The notes beneath the pieces are model-generated. The model was not told where the DNA came from. It worked only from the letters and a program-made list of their open reading frames with translations, and did not search any database. From Kosakonia radicincitans DSM 16656 (GTDB taxonomy: Bacteria > Pseudomonadota > Gammaproteobacteria > Enterobacterales > Enterobacteriaceae), in NCBI RefSeq assembly GCF_000280495.2, contig NZ_CP018016.1, positions 5,084,001-5,148,000 on the forward strand: a stretch of 64,000 nucleotides of DNA, written 5' to 3'. Below, piece after piece: positions 49,143 to 57,460 of the stretch (position 1 is its first letter; each line of letters begins with the position of its first letter). A program made the position numbers and the translations under genes.

Positions 49143-50306
49143 TTATCCGGCGATATAGTGCGGCACAAATCGCGAGGTATCTTTGGTGATCAGCGTACTG
49201 TCTTCGCGGATACCCATGCCGACCGCTTCATCATCCACCAGCCAGCTGCCAATCAGCGTGTAGCTGTCGCCAAAGCGCGGCAGCGGTTGAAAGGCCTGAT
49301 AAATCATCGGCTCTTCGCCGTAGTCGCCCTCTTCATGGTCAATAACGTTATGTGCGCCGTCGAAGATGGTGACATTGCCGCCTTCGCGTGAAAAAAGCGG
49401 TTTGCGCACATAGCTGGCACCCGCCGCAGTTTGTGGTTTTTCACCGTCAAACCACGCGGGCAGGAGATTCGGATGATGAGGGAAATAACGCCACAGCAGC
49501 GGCAACAGCCCTTTATTGCTGAGGATGCTTTTCCATAAAGGTTCCAGCCACTGCTCGCGGCGTTTACACAGCAGCGGGCCATTCTCGTCGCGCATCATCC
49601 ATTCCAGCGGATAGAGCTTAAACGCCTGGCGAATGACGTTATCGTCCAGATCCGTCAACACGCCGCCAAGGCCGAGGCCAATATCGTCGATATAAATAAA
49701 GCGCGTATCAAGACCGGCCTGGCGGGCGCAATCCTCCAGATAAAGCACGGTGCCGCGATCCTCTTCCGTCTCTTTACAGCAACAAAAGTAGAGCGGATGA
49801 CGGCTCTGGATTTCACCGAAGCGGGCAATCAACTTATCCTGAATGGCATTGTACTGATCGGCATCGCGCGCAATAGTACCGTTACGCCGCGCATCCTCCA
49901 TCCATAACCACTGGAAGTACGCAGACTCATACAGCGAGGTTGGCGTATCGGCGTTATATTCCAGCAGCTTGACCGGTTCCTTACCGCACCAGACAAAATC
50001 CATGCGCCCGTAAAGCGAAGGATCGCGGTTGCGCCAGCTCGTGGCAATTGCCTCCCAGTAGAGCGGCGGGATCGCCAACTGGCGGAGAATTGCCTCGTCC
50101 GCCACGGCGCGATCCACCACCTCAAGGCACATTTGATGCAGTTCGGCGGTCGGCTTTTCGATCTGCTCTTCAATTTGCCGCAGCGTAAAACGGTAGGCCC
50201 GGCTCTCATCCCAGTAAACTTCGTTATCAATAATATGGAAATCAAAGCCGTGGTCGCGGGCGATCCGCTCAAGCCCCGGACGAACGGCAACATCATGACG
50301 CAGCAT
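49143..50306 (-). CDS. yjfC: Glutathionylspermidine-synthase-like ATP-grasp ligase YjfC
   Basis: 387 residues, as in E. coli. GSP_synth-type ATP-grasp fold: DNEVYWDESRAYRFTLRQIEEIE-like N-terminus, RMDFVWCGKEPVKLLEYNADTPTSLYESA (metal/ADP site, about 105-135), and YVRKPLFSREGGNVTI with the catalytic Arg-Lys and glycine loop (about 300-315). E. coli YjfC does not make glutathionylspermidine; a peptide- or amine-ligating role is inferred. Last gene of the yjfIJKLMC cluster; starts two bases after yjfM. Confidence 0.93.
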   Translation of the reverse strand: MLRHDVAVRPGLERIARDHGFDFHIIDNEVYWDESRAYRFTLRQIEEQIEKPTAELHQMCLEVVDRAVADEAILRQLAIPPLYWEAIATSWRNRDPSLYGRMDFVWCGKEPVKLLEYNADTPTSLYESAYFQWLWMEDARRNGTIARDADQYNAIQDKLIARFGEIQSRHPLYFCCCKETEEDRGTVLYLEDCARQAGLDTRFIYIDDIGLGLGGVLTDLDDNVIRQAFKLYPLEWMMRDENGPLLCKRREQWLEPLWKSILSNKGLLPLLWRYFPHHPNLLPAWFDGEKPQTAAGASYVRKPLFSREGGNVTIFDGAHNVIDHEEGDYGEEPMIYQAFQPLPRFGDSYTLIGSWLVDDEAVGMGIREDSTLITKDTSRFVPHYIAG

Positions 50307-50308
50307 GC

Positions 50309-50944
50309 TTATCCTCCCCAGCTTCCGCGCGCGCTGGAAGAGCGCCCAAACCCGCCGCGGGAAAAGGTGGTCGCCTTTTTGGTGGTGTAGCCATAATGGG
50401 CGCTTACGCTGCTGTGGCTGGTATCGCTACCGGAGCGCCAGCTATAGTCGCCCTGATGATTACGCCAGACCGGGCGGGAAGAGTAAGTGGAACCGCCGCT
50501 GCTGTAGCTGTATTGCTCATCGCGGTCTTTACGCACGGCTTTGCTCAACAGAAAACCGCTAAGCACCGGCATCCAGCGCTGGCCAATATTGTCGTAATAG
50601 CAGTTGTCGTATTGCTGCACGCACCAGGGCTGCGACATATTACGCGGGATCTCTTGCTCGAAACTCGCGCGCGCGTTATTCCACGCATCGCTGCATACCT
50701 GCGCGCTGTTGCCGTCGTCAACGCAATCCTGCTGCGAGGTGTAATACACGCCATCGCCATCGTTGTCATCTTTGTGGTCATTGCAGCCTTTTAAAACAAA
50801 AAAGGCGGCGCCGCCCATAATTGCCAGCGTCAGGTATTGCCCGCTTTTACGCTCTTTTGGCGCGCTAAAAATCGGGCGCTGGATGCGGCTCTGCGCGGGC
50901 GACAGGATGTCATTCTTCTGCCGGTAGTTTCTCTTTCTGGCCAT
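50309..50944 (-). CDS. yjfM: DUF1190 protein YjfM, possible modification substrate
   Basis: 211 residues (E. coli 212). A basic N-terminus (MARKRNYRQKNDI), one hydrophobic helix at about 38-52 (LTLAIMGGAAFFVLKGC; the Cys follows the helix, lipoprotein-like but without a proper lipobox). A cysteine-containing domain follows (CVDDGNSAQVCSDAW, WCVQQYDNCYYDN). The C-terminal tail rich in Ser, Gly, Tyr and Arg ends RSSSARGSWGG. Low-complexity tails next to an ATP-grasp ligase suggest a peptide substrate. Unknown function. Confidence 0.88.
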   Translation of the reverse strand: MARKRNYRQKNDILSPAQSRIQRPIFSAPKERKSGQYLTLAIMGGAAFFVLKGCNDHKDDNDGDGVYYTSQQDCVDDGNSAQVCSDAWNNARASFEQEIPRNMSQPWCVQQYDNCYYDNIGQRWMPVLSGFLLSKAVRKDRDEQYSYSSGGSTYSSRPVWRNHQGDYSWRSGSDTSHSSVSAHYGYTTKKATTFSRGGFGRSSSARGSWGG

Positions 50945-50953
50945 GATGTTCCA

Positions 50954-51364
50954 TTACCATGTCATGCAGGCGGCGTTAAAAATTCCGCCTGCCAGCGCGG
51001 CCGCGCCCATAAATAACCCGGCGGCTGTATTGCCGTGAATAATCTTGTCGCTCAGTTTTGGCATATAAAGACGTACACCGCCGTAGACAAGTAATTGCAC
51101 CACCAGCGCAATGACGCCCCAGATTAAATAATCCGGGATACTCACTGAATTAATGGCTGCGCTGGAGAGCGGAATAACATAGCCCAACAGCGAACCGCTG
51201 AACGCTAACGATGCCGCGACATTATTCTCTTTAATTAATCGCCACTCATCGTGTGGCGTAATCCGTGTATAAATAAAAAGAAAGCAGAGCACCATTGCCA
51301 TGCCAATAAAAAAATAGGCGCAAAACGCCAGCAGCGAACCCAGAATATGCAAGTCCAAATTCAT
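50954..51364 (-). CDS. yjfL: DUF350 inner-membrane protein YjfL
   Basis: 136 residues from MNLDLHILGSLLAF (E. coli 132); the longer frame overlapping yjfK is not conserved, and AGG six bases before this ATG supports it. Four membrane helices in two DUF350 repeats, each with small-residue-rich cores (FSGSLLGYVIPLSSAAIN, NTAAGLFMGAAALAGGIFNAA). Uncharacterised; consistently encoded with YjfK, YjfM and YjfC. Two bases after the yjfK stop. Confidence 0.9.
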   Translation of the reverse strand: MNLDLHILGSLLAFCAYFFIGMAMVLCFLFIYTRITPHDEWRLIKENNVAASLAFSGSLLGYVIPLSSAAINSVSIPDYLIWGVIALVVQLLVYGGVRLYMPKLSDKIIHGNTAAGLFMGAAALAGGIFNAACMTW

Positions 51365-51366
51365 AA

Positions 51367-52026
51367 TTAACCTATGACCTTTAATGATGTCAGAGGAATA
51401 TCCACTCCCAGCGCGCGCGAGTAGATCCATTCCGGCTGGTTGCGCGCATTGAATGTCTCTTCGCCATTCAATAGCAGATATTCAAATATATCGGTGGTAA
51501 CTTCTCGCTGGTAAGCCATCATAAAGTTATGCACTTCCCAGCGTGCGCCAGCCTGATTGGATACGGTTTCCAGCGTATAAATCGGCTCGATATCTCCGCG
51601 CTCTTCGGCGTTAAACACGCGCTGCCACTGGCAATCACGCCAGCGGAGCGTGGTTTTGCCCATCGCCTTTGCACTCAGCATTTCGCGCCACGCCTGTTCG
51701 CCGGAAACGCCCACGCTCTCTTCATACACAAACAGCTTAATATCATCGATATTGTGGCTTTCCAGACCGCCCGAGGTGCTGATTTGCAGAAACTCATCGC
51801 CTGTCGTGTAGTAACGATGGATCATGCAACCTGCGCCAAGATCGAAGCTGCCGCAGGCGCCAACGGTGTACTCCTCGCCGGGCAGCGTGATGAGCAGTTC
51901 CTCTCCGCACAGGCGAAACAGCAGCGTATCAATGGTAAAACCCGCATGCAGATGCAATCCAAGCGGACCTTTCGCCGGGGCTGACGCATCAGCCCGCCCC
52001 AACAGGTTTTTCAGCAAGGAGAACAT
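51367..52026 (-). CDS. yjfK: DUF2491 protein YjfK
   Basis: 219 residues, as in E. coli. Soluble, no signal peptide. DUF2491 covers most of it, with GLHLHAGFTIDTLLFRLCGEELLITLPGEEYTVGACGSFDLGAGC-type beta-rich N-terminal half and WRDCQWQRVFN. Function unknown. The start overlaps the yjfJ stop by one base (TAATG), indicating tight translational coupling. Confidence 0.92.
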   Translation of the reverse strand: MFSLLKNLLGRADASAPAKGPLGLHLHAGFTIDTLLFRLCGEELLITLPGEEYTVGACGSFDLGAGCMIHRYYTTGDEFLQISTSGGLESHNIDDIKLFVYEESVGVSGEQAWREMLSAKAMGKTTLRWRDCQWQRVFNAEERGDIEPIYTLETVSNQAGARWEVHNFMMAYQREVTTDIFEYLLLNGEETFNARNQPEWIYSRALGVDIPLTSLKVIG

Positions 52027-52724
52027 TACGCTTTCTGTTGCTGTTGCAGTCGCGCCAGCACATCCTGCGCCGAGGTTTTATCGCTGCCGCCGATCCCTGC
52101 CTGCGCCAGTTTTTCGTCGAGGTCGCGCCCATCGGCTACTTTCTCAAGCTGTGTTGCCGCATCCAGTCGGGCCTGGCGCTCAGCCTGGCGCGCTTGCAGA
52201 CGTTTCAGGGATTCTGCTGCCGTAGCGACATTGTTTGACGCGCCAACGGTGGAAGTGGTGACGGCCTGCTGCGCGCGCTGCATCGCGTCGGTCGCTTTGA
52301 TCACTTCCAGCTGTTGCTCAAACTGTTCGATACGCTGTGCCGTGGCGGTCACCGCTTTTTCTACAGCATCGCGCGAAGTTTCAAGGTTGCTCAGCACCAG
52401 CTCTTCCGCGGTAATGGTGTTCTCCAGACGGGCAATCTCGGTCGCCACTTCATTGAGCAATGCGGCATCCACATTTTTTGCCATCGCTTCCAGCGCACGG
52501 GCTTCCAGGCTGGCTTTGCGGTCACGCAGATCGGCCAGTTTGTCATGGCTCAACTTCACGCGCGCCAGCAGATCAACACGGGATTTGCCCGCCTTATCCA
52601 GCTCTGCGCGGGCATCGCGGATATGCTGTTCAAGCATGCGCACGCCCTGCGTTTCTTCGATCGACTCTTCCGCCTGAGCAATAAACGATTTACCCAGCGT
52701 AAACAGGCTTTTTAAAATTCCCAT
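52026..52724 (-). CDS. yjfJ: PspA/IM30-family protein YjfJ
   Basis: 232 residues from MGILKSLFTLGKSF, as in E. coli; six upstream codons are unsupported. Long antiparallel coiled coil from about 25 to 190 (LEQHIRDARAELDKAGKSRVDLLARV, RLENTITAEELVLSNLETS) typical of ESCRT-III-like PspA proteins. The N-terminal amphipathic helix would bind the inner membrane. Likely a membrane-remodelling or protective partner for YjfL, in a unit separate from the phage-shock operon. Confidence 0.93.
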   Translation of the reverse strand: MGILKSLFTLGKSFIAQAEESIEETQGVRMLEQHIRDARAELDKAGKSRVDLLARVKLSHDKLADLRDRKASLEARALEAMAKNVDAALLNEVATEIARLENTITAEELVLSNLETSRDAVEKAVTATAQRIEQFEQQLEVIKATDAMQRAQQAVTTSTVGASNNVATAAESLKRLQARQAERQARLDAATQLEKVADGRDLDEKLAQAGIGGSDKTSAQDVLARLQQQQKA

Positions 52725-52744
52725 ATCCTCACTCCCTGACAACG

Positions 52745-53146
52745 TTATTGGGTAAAATCATCGGTTAATTCGGCAAGATCCAGCGCGTTTTCCGCAAGCG
52801 TGGTGATTTCCAGCAGGATATCGTCAAGCGAAGAGTTGAGTGACAGTGCGCCGAACGCGACATAATACTCTTCGCCGTTGACCGCAGAGATGCCAACAGA
52901 CGATAACGGTAAAAGTTTTTGGTTACGCAGCAGAAACGCATTAAACGCATCCTGATGCTTAATTTCGCTTAAGGGACAAATGTAGGTTTCGATAATGATT
53001 TGCCGGGAAGTCAGCAGCACGTTTAATTGCAAATCACCGTAATCATCCAGCTTAATAATTAACGCATCGGCTTCGTGTTGAATATTTAAATCCAGCGCCG
53101 TGGATTGTAATAATCCCGCGCTAAGCGACTCTACTGTCCATGCCAT
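52745..53146 (-). CDS. yjfI: DUF2170 protein YjfI
   Basis: 133 residues, as in E. coli. Acidic soluble protein with one DUF2170 domain (MAWTVESLSAGLLQSTALDLNIQ..., YICPLSEIKHQDAFNAFLLRNQKLLPLSSVG). Function unknown; always beside the PspA homologue YjfJ. First gene of yjfIJKLMC. A terminator separates it from rlmB. Confidence 0.92.
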   Translation of the reverse strand: MAWTVESLSAGLLQSTALDLNIQHEADALIIKLDDYGDLQLNVLLTSRQIIIETYICPLSEIKHQDAFNAFLLRNQKLLPLSSVGISAVNGEEYYVAFGALSLNSSLDDILLEITTLAENALDLAELTDDFTQ

Positions 53147-53226
53147 GATGTATATCCCGATTATTTTATCGTAATAAAATTAAGAGAAAACCTGCCGTGA
53201 AATCTTACCCGGATTCAGGGCAAAAA

Positions 53227-53252
53227 AAACCACCCAAATAAGGGTGGTTTTT
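53227..53252. terminator. Bidirectional terminator between rlmB and yjfI
   Basis: AAACCACCC (53227-53235) pairs with GGGTGGTTT (53242-53250), with A- and T-runs outside. Confidence 0.9.
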
Positions 53253-53266
53253 GAGGTATTGCAGAT

Positions 53267-54001
53267 TTAAAGCGTGCGCTGGCGCACCGCTTCAAACAGG
53301 CAGATGCCGGTCGCCACCGAGACGTTCAGCGATGAAACGCTGCCCGCCATCGGAATGCTGATCAGCTCATCGCAGTGTTCGCGGGTCAGGCGGCGCATAC
53401 CTTCACCTTCCGCGCCCATTACCAGCGCCATCGGCCCGGTCATTTTGCTCTGGAACAGAGTGTGGTCCGCTTCACCGGCGGTGCCAACGATCCAGATATT
53501 CTCTTCCTGCAACTGGCGCATAGTGCGCGCGAGGTTGGTGACGCGGATCAGTGGAACGCTTTCCGCCGCGCCACACGCCACTTTTTTCGCGGTCGCATTC
53601 AACTGGGCGGATTTGTCTTTCGGCACAATCACCGCGTGAACGCCTGCTGCATCTGCACTACGCAAGCATGCGCCAAGGTTGTGCGGATCGGTAACGCCAT
53701 CAAGGATCAGCAGGAACGGTTGATCGAAGCTGGCGATCAGATCCGGCAGATCGTTCTCCTGATACTGACGCCCTGGTTTCACCCGTGCAATGATCCCCTG
53801 ATGCACCGCCCCTTCGCTTTTCTCATCCAGATACTGGCGATTCGCCACCTGGATCACCACGCCCTGCGCTTCCAGAGCATGGATCAGCGGCAGCAGACGT
53901 TTGTCTTCGCGGCCTTTCAGAATAAAGACTTCCTGAAAACGCTCCGGGGCGCGCTCCAGCAGTGCCTGCACCGCATGGATGCCGTAAATCATTTCACTCA
54001 T
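53267..54001 (-). CDS. rlmB: 23S rRNA Gm2251 2'-O-methyltransferase RlmB
   Basis: 244 residues from [20 protein letters not shown] (E. coli 243). An N-terminal L30e-like substrate-recognition domain (about 1-75) and a C-terminal SPOUT knotted methyltransferase domain. The three SPOUT motifs are visible: [34 protein letters not shown] and [22 protein letters not shown]. Methylates G2251 in the peptidyl-transferase P loop. In E. coli it follows rnr directly; here a five-gene operon intervenes, and a TATAAT box at 54067-54072 gives it a promoter of its own. Confidence 0.96.
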   Translation of the reverse strand: MSEMIYGIHAVQALLERAPERFQEVFILKGREDKRLLPLIHALEAQGVVIQVANRQYLDEKSEGAVHQGIIARVKPGRQYQENDLPDLIASFDQPFLLILDGVTDPHNLGACLRSADAAGVHAVIVPKDKSAQLNATAKKVACGAAESVPLIRVTNLARTMRQLQEENIWIVGTAGEADHTLFQSKMTGPMALVMGAEGEGMRRLTREHCDELISIPMAGSVSSLNVSVATGICLFEAVRQRTL

Positions 54002-54066
54002 TGATGGTACTCGTTTGGGGCGGTTTCGCCGTGTTATGTGGGCTGTGATTCTCATCACCTGCGCTC

Positions 54067-54072
54067 ATTATA
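54067..54072 (-). promoter_or_regulatory. -10 box likely serving rlmB
   Basis: Reverse-strand TATAAT, 66 bases before the rlmB start. The -35 region (TACTTT at 17-base spacing) is weak. Confidence 0.5.
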
Positions 54073-54100
54073 ACCGACACGCGCCGCAGAAAGTACCTCG

Positions 54101-54880
54101 CTAACTTAAGTGCCGTTTCGCCTCCAGCCGTACGCGATGCAGCACGTGCTGCTTGATCTCGCCGTAGTGCGGATCGCCAGCGAGGGTTTCGATATCGCGA
54201 TCGCGGCCAAACGGCAGAGAAATCTCTTCGACGATTTTGCCGGGGCGCGCTGACATGATCAGAATGCGATCGGCGAGAAACAGCGCTTCATCCACGTCGT
54301 GCGTCACGAACAGCAGCGTGGTGCGCGTTTCCAGCCAGGCGCTGCGCAGCAGTTCCTGCATCATCAGCCGGGTTTGCGCGTCCAGCGCGCCAAACGGCTC
54401 ATCAAGCAGCAGCACATCCGGGCCGGGCAACCAGGCGCGCGCCAGCGCGACACGTTGTTTCATGCCGCCGGAAAGCTGCCATGGCGCATGGTGTTCAAAA
54501 CCTTTCAGCCCCACGCGCGCCAGCCAGTCCAGCGCCTGGGCGTTAATCTCTTCTTTACGGTATTTGCCAAGCCGCGGGCCAAACGTCACGTTATCCAGCA
54601 CCGATAACCACGGAAACAGGTTCGGCTGCTGGAAGATCATGCCGCGCGATGGTCCAGGCTGGCTCACCGTTTTTCCGGCCGCCAGAACCTGCCCGCTATC
54701 GGGCCGGGTAAACCCGGCAACCAGGTTGAGAATGGTGGATTTACCACAGCCGGAGGGGCCAAGCAGCACAACAAATTCCCCCGGCGCCAGCGCCAGCGAG
54801 ATATCCTCCAGCACCGTGAACGGTTGCGGTTTTGCCGCAAACGTCAGCGAAACATTTTCCAGCGCGATTTGTGCCGTCAT
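54101..54880 (-). CDS. Sulfonate/taurine-type ABC transporter ATPase
   Basis: 259 residues from the ATG overlapping the permease stop (TGATG). One ABC domain: Walker A GPSGCGKST (about 43-51), Q-loop MIFQQPNLFPWL, signature LSGGMKQRVALARA, Walker B VLLLDEPFGALD and switch VTHDVDEA. The GMIFQQPNLFPW wording is that of the TauB/SsuB/NrtD class. Energises uptake by the neighbouring permease and binding protein. Last gene of the five-gene operon. Confidence 0.93.
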   Translation of the reverse strand: MTAQIALENVSLTFAAKPQPFTVLEDISLALAPGEFVVLLGPSGCGKSTILNLVAGFTRPDSGQVLAAGKTVSQPGPSRGMIFQQPNLFPWLSVLDNVTFGPRLGKYRKEEINAQALDWLARVGLKGFEHHAPWQLSGGMKQRVALARAWLPGPDVLLLDEPFGALDAQTRLMMQELLRSAWLETRTTLLFVTHDVDEALFLADRILIMSARPGKIVEEISLPFGRDRDIETLAGDPHYGEIKQHVLHRVRLEAKRHLS

Positions 54881-55650
54881 CACTCTTTCCCCGCCCAGGG
54901 CACCAGACCGCGTTGCAGCCCTAACAGTAATAAATCCAGTAAGTAACCAATGCCGCCCAGCAGCAGAATGCCAAGCATGACAATGTCCGTACGTAAATAA
55001 GAGCTGGCGTTGATCACCATCCAGCCGAGGCCGGAACTGGCGGCGACCATTTCGGCGGCGATCAGCGATGTCCAGCCAATGCCAATCGAAAGGCGCACGG
55101 TGGTAAATAGCTCCGGCAGCGCATCCGGTAGCACCACGCGCAAAAAGATCTGTCCTTTCGATGCACCCAGCGTTTGCGCAACGCGAATGCGTGCGCGACC
55201 AATGCGTTCCACCGCCGCGCTGGCACCGACGACCACGCTTAAAAAGGTGGCGATAAAGATCAGAAAGAATTTCGACGCTTCACCAATCCCCAGCCAGACC
55301 ACCGCCAGCGGGATCAGCGCAATCTTCGGTAGCGGGCGCAGGAACTGCACAAACGGGTTGAGCACCGCGGAAAGACCGTCGGATAAGCCCATCAACAAAC
55401 CCAGCGGGATACCGATGACAATCGCCACCGCAAAGGCGCTCAGCGCTCGCGCCAGGCTGACGGCGACGTGCTGCCACAGCGGCACCTGGCGGTAACCGTC
55501 CGCCAGCAGCTCTTCGGCGGTCAGACCAATGTCGGTTAGCGAAGGTAACAACAGCGGGTCCACCCATTGCCGGGTGGCCGCCACTTGCCAAATCACAAAA
55601 AAGATCGCCACTGACAGCACGCTGATGGCGATATGTTGACGCAGTTTCAT
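54880..55650 (-). CDS. Sulfonate/taurine-type ABC transporter permease
   Basis: 256 residues, about six membrane helices. Binding-protein-dependent transport signature EASKFFLIFIATFLSVVVGASAAVERI with the EAA-like loop (ASKGQIFLRVVLPDALPELFTTVRLSIGIGW) that contacts the ATPase; TauC/SsuC class. ATGA overlap with the binding-protein gene and one-base overlap with the ATPase gene show coupled translation. Confidence 0.93.
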   Translation of the reverse strand: MKLRQHIAISVLSVAIFFVIWQVAATRQWVDPLLLPSLTDIGLTAEELLADGYRQVPLWQHVAVSLARALSAFAVAIVIGIPLGLLMGLSDGLSAVLNPFVQFLRPLPKIALIPLAVVWLGIGEASKFFLIFIATFLSVVVGASAAVERIGRARIRVAQTLGASKGQIFLRVVLPDALPELFTTVRLSIGIGWTSLIAAEMVAASSGLGWMVINASSYLRTDIVMLGILLLGGIGYLLDLLLLGLQRGLVPWAGKE

Positions 55651-56651
55651 TTTGCGGCGGCTGCCTCGCGGATGTAGCGCGAGTCGATGGCGCTATCCCA
55701 GTTCGCCGGGATATCACGTTTGCGGATTTCGCCAATTCCGGCGAGGAAGTTCGAGGTTTTGCTCAGCGCTTTGCCGATGCCGCTCTCGCTGGTTTGCGTG
55801 CCGTTACCCAGCCACTCAGCGGTGCCCTGCTCGCTTAATGTTGGATACTCCAGCCCGCCGAGGGTATTGGCAGCGGTAGTGACCGGTGCGCCGACCTCTT
55901 TTGCCACAATCGCGGCGGCGCGTTCAGGATCCTTTTTGAACTCATCGACTTTCTGCTGGTGTACGCGCAGGAAGGCCGTCACCGCTTGCGGATACTGCTC
56001 AGCAAAGGCTTTGCGAACCACGTAGTTGTTGTAAATCAGGTAGCCATCTTTTTGCAGATCTTTAGTGGCAAAGACCTGATGGCCGCCGGAGGATTCCAGT
56101 TCCTGGGCAAACGGCGCCCACACGTAACCGGCATCGATATCACCGCGTTTCCAGGCTGCCACCATTTCCGCCGGACGCAGCGGCAGCAAGGTAATTTTGC
56201 TGCGGTCGAGTTTATTGACGCTGATCGCTGCTTCCAGCGCATATTGCGCCGTCGAATTTGGCGGATAGGCCACGCGTTTCCCTTCGATATCACGCAGCGT
56301 TTTAATGCCATCTTTGCCAATTAAACGTTCGTAGCTGGCAATCACGCCGGAAACCCCAATAATTTCCACGGGTAATTTTCGCACAATACCGGCCGTGGCC
56401 GGACTGGAGCCGAAATTGGCAATATCGATAGCATTGCTGGCGAAATAACTGAGCGCATCCGCGCCGGAGGCGAATTGCACCCACTGAACTTTCGTATTTA
56501 AGGCTTTATCCAGCGAACCATCGGCTTTCGCCAACATTAATACCTGGGAACCGCCGCTATAAGCGACGCGTACTTCGGCTGGTGTAGCGGCAATGCTGGT
56601 ATTTAGCCATAAGCTACCTGCTGCCAGTAATAAGCAGAGACTTTTTTTCAT
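55647..56651 (-). CDS. Sulfonate/taurine-type periplasmic binding protein
   Basis: 334 residues. Signal peptide of about 22 residues (MKKSLCLLLAAGSLWLNTSIA), then a type II binding fold of the TauA/SsuA/NMT1 family. Recognisable parts are EVRVAYSGGSQVLMLAKADG, VQFASGADALSYFASNAIDIANFGSSPA, and AAWKRGDIDAGYVWAPFAQELESSGG. The AxGSSPA loop binds the anionic head group in TauA/SsuA, supporting a sulfonate ligand. 56 bases after the racemase. Ligand not certain. Confidence 0.92.
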   Translation of the reverse strand: MKKSLCLLLAAGSLWLNTSIAATPAEVRVAYSGGSQVLMLAKADGSLDKALNTKVQWVQFASGADALSYFASNAIDIANFGSSPATAGIVRKLPVEIIGVSGVIASYERLIGKDGIKTLRDIEGKRVAYPPNSTAQYALEAAISVNKLDRSKITLLPLRPAEMVAAWKRGDIDAGYVWAPFAQELESSGGHQVFATKDLQKDGYLIYNNYVVRKAFAEQYPQAVTAFLRVHQQKVDEFKKDPERAAAIVAKEVGAPVTTAANTLGGLEYPTLSEQGTAEWLGNGTQTSESGIGKALSKTSNFLAGIGEIRKRDIPANWDSAIDSRYIREAAAAK

Positions 56652-56707
56652 GTTATTTAATCCTGGATGTTATTAGCGCCGAACCACTATATCGACAGGC
56701 GGCGCTT

Positions 56708-57460
56708 TTATTTATTCAAATTATTGCGTTGGATATACGTGGAATAAGAATGGCGATAATCGAGCCAGATTTGCGCGCACTGCTGCGCCAGCGCTTGTGA
56801 CGGATCGCAGGTCTGCGCGAGAAACGGCACGGCAATCGCTTCCAGCGCAACCGGCACTTCGGTACAAGCCAGAATCAGCTGTTGCGCACCGCGCTCCAGT
56901 AATGCATTTGCCTGCTTTGCCAGCAATTCACCGCCCTCGTGCAGTGCGCCGCGCTTCACGGCATAACAGCCCGGCACAAACCACTGTTGCAGTTCATCGT
57001 CATTCGGCAGCAGTACCTCAATTCCCTGCTGCGTCAGGCGCTGTTGATACCAACCCGCATCCAGCGTTCCTTGCGTGGCAATCACCCCAACCCGCTGAGG
57101 CTTGTGCGCTAAATTCGCCAGCGACGCCATTGTGGCATCCACAATGTGCAACAGCGGCGCGTTGCTGGCGCGACTGAGTTCGTCATACCAGTGATGCGCG
57201 GTGTTGCAGGGAATAGCGATATGGCTGGCGCCCGCCTGATTAAGCTTTTCAATTCCCTGAAGCAGTTGCGGCAGCGGCGATGGCCCCAGCCCGGCCAGCG
57301 CTTTTTGCCGATCGGCGATTTGCGGCACGTTCCACACCACCGACGGCAGTTGCTGCTGGTCGCTATCGGCAGGCGTCGCCTGTAACAGCTTGTGCTGAAA
57401 ATCGAGCGTGGCGAGCGGCCCCATGCCGCCCAGCACGCCCAGTAAGAAGGGTTTAGCCAT
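56708..57460 (-). CDS. Aspartate/glutamate racemase-family protein
   Basis: 250 residues from [18 protein letters not shown]; this ATG overlaps the end of the lyase gene by eight bases. Two-cysteine cofactor-independent racemase fold: Cys85 in IPCNTAHH and Cys199 in LACTEVP, both catalytic residues intact. The GGMGPLAT start and NVPQIADRQ belong to the aspartate racemase (YgeA/RacD) branch. Expected to invert an acidic amino acid such as aspartate or an analogue such as cysteate. Genetic coupling with the PLP lyase suggests it feeds that enzyme the right enantiomer. Confidence 0.9.
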   Translation of the reverse strand: MAKPFLLGVLGGMGPLATLDFQHKLLQATPADSDQQQLPSVVWNVPQIADRQKALAGLGPSPLPQLLQGIEKLNQAGASHIAIPCNTAHHWYDELSRASNAPLLHIVDATMASLANLAHKPQRVGVIATQGTLDAGWYQQRLTQQGIEVLLPNDDELQQWFVPGCYAVKRGALHEGGELLAKQANALLERGAQQLILACTEVPVALEAIAVPFLAQTCDPSQALAQQCAQIWLDYRHSYSTYIQRNNLNK

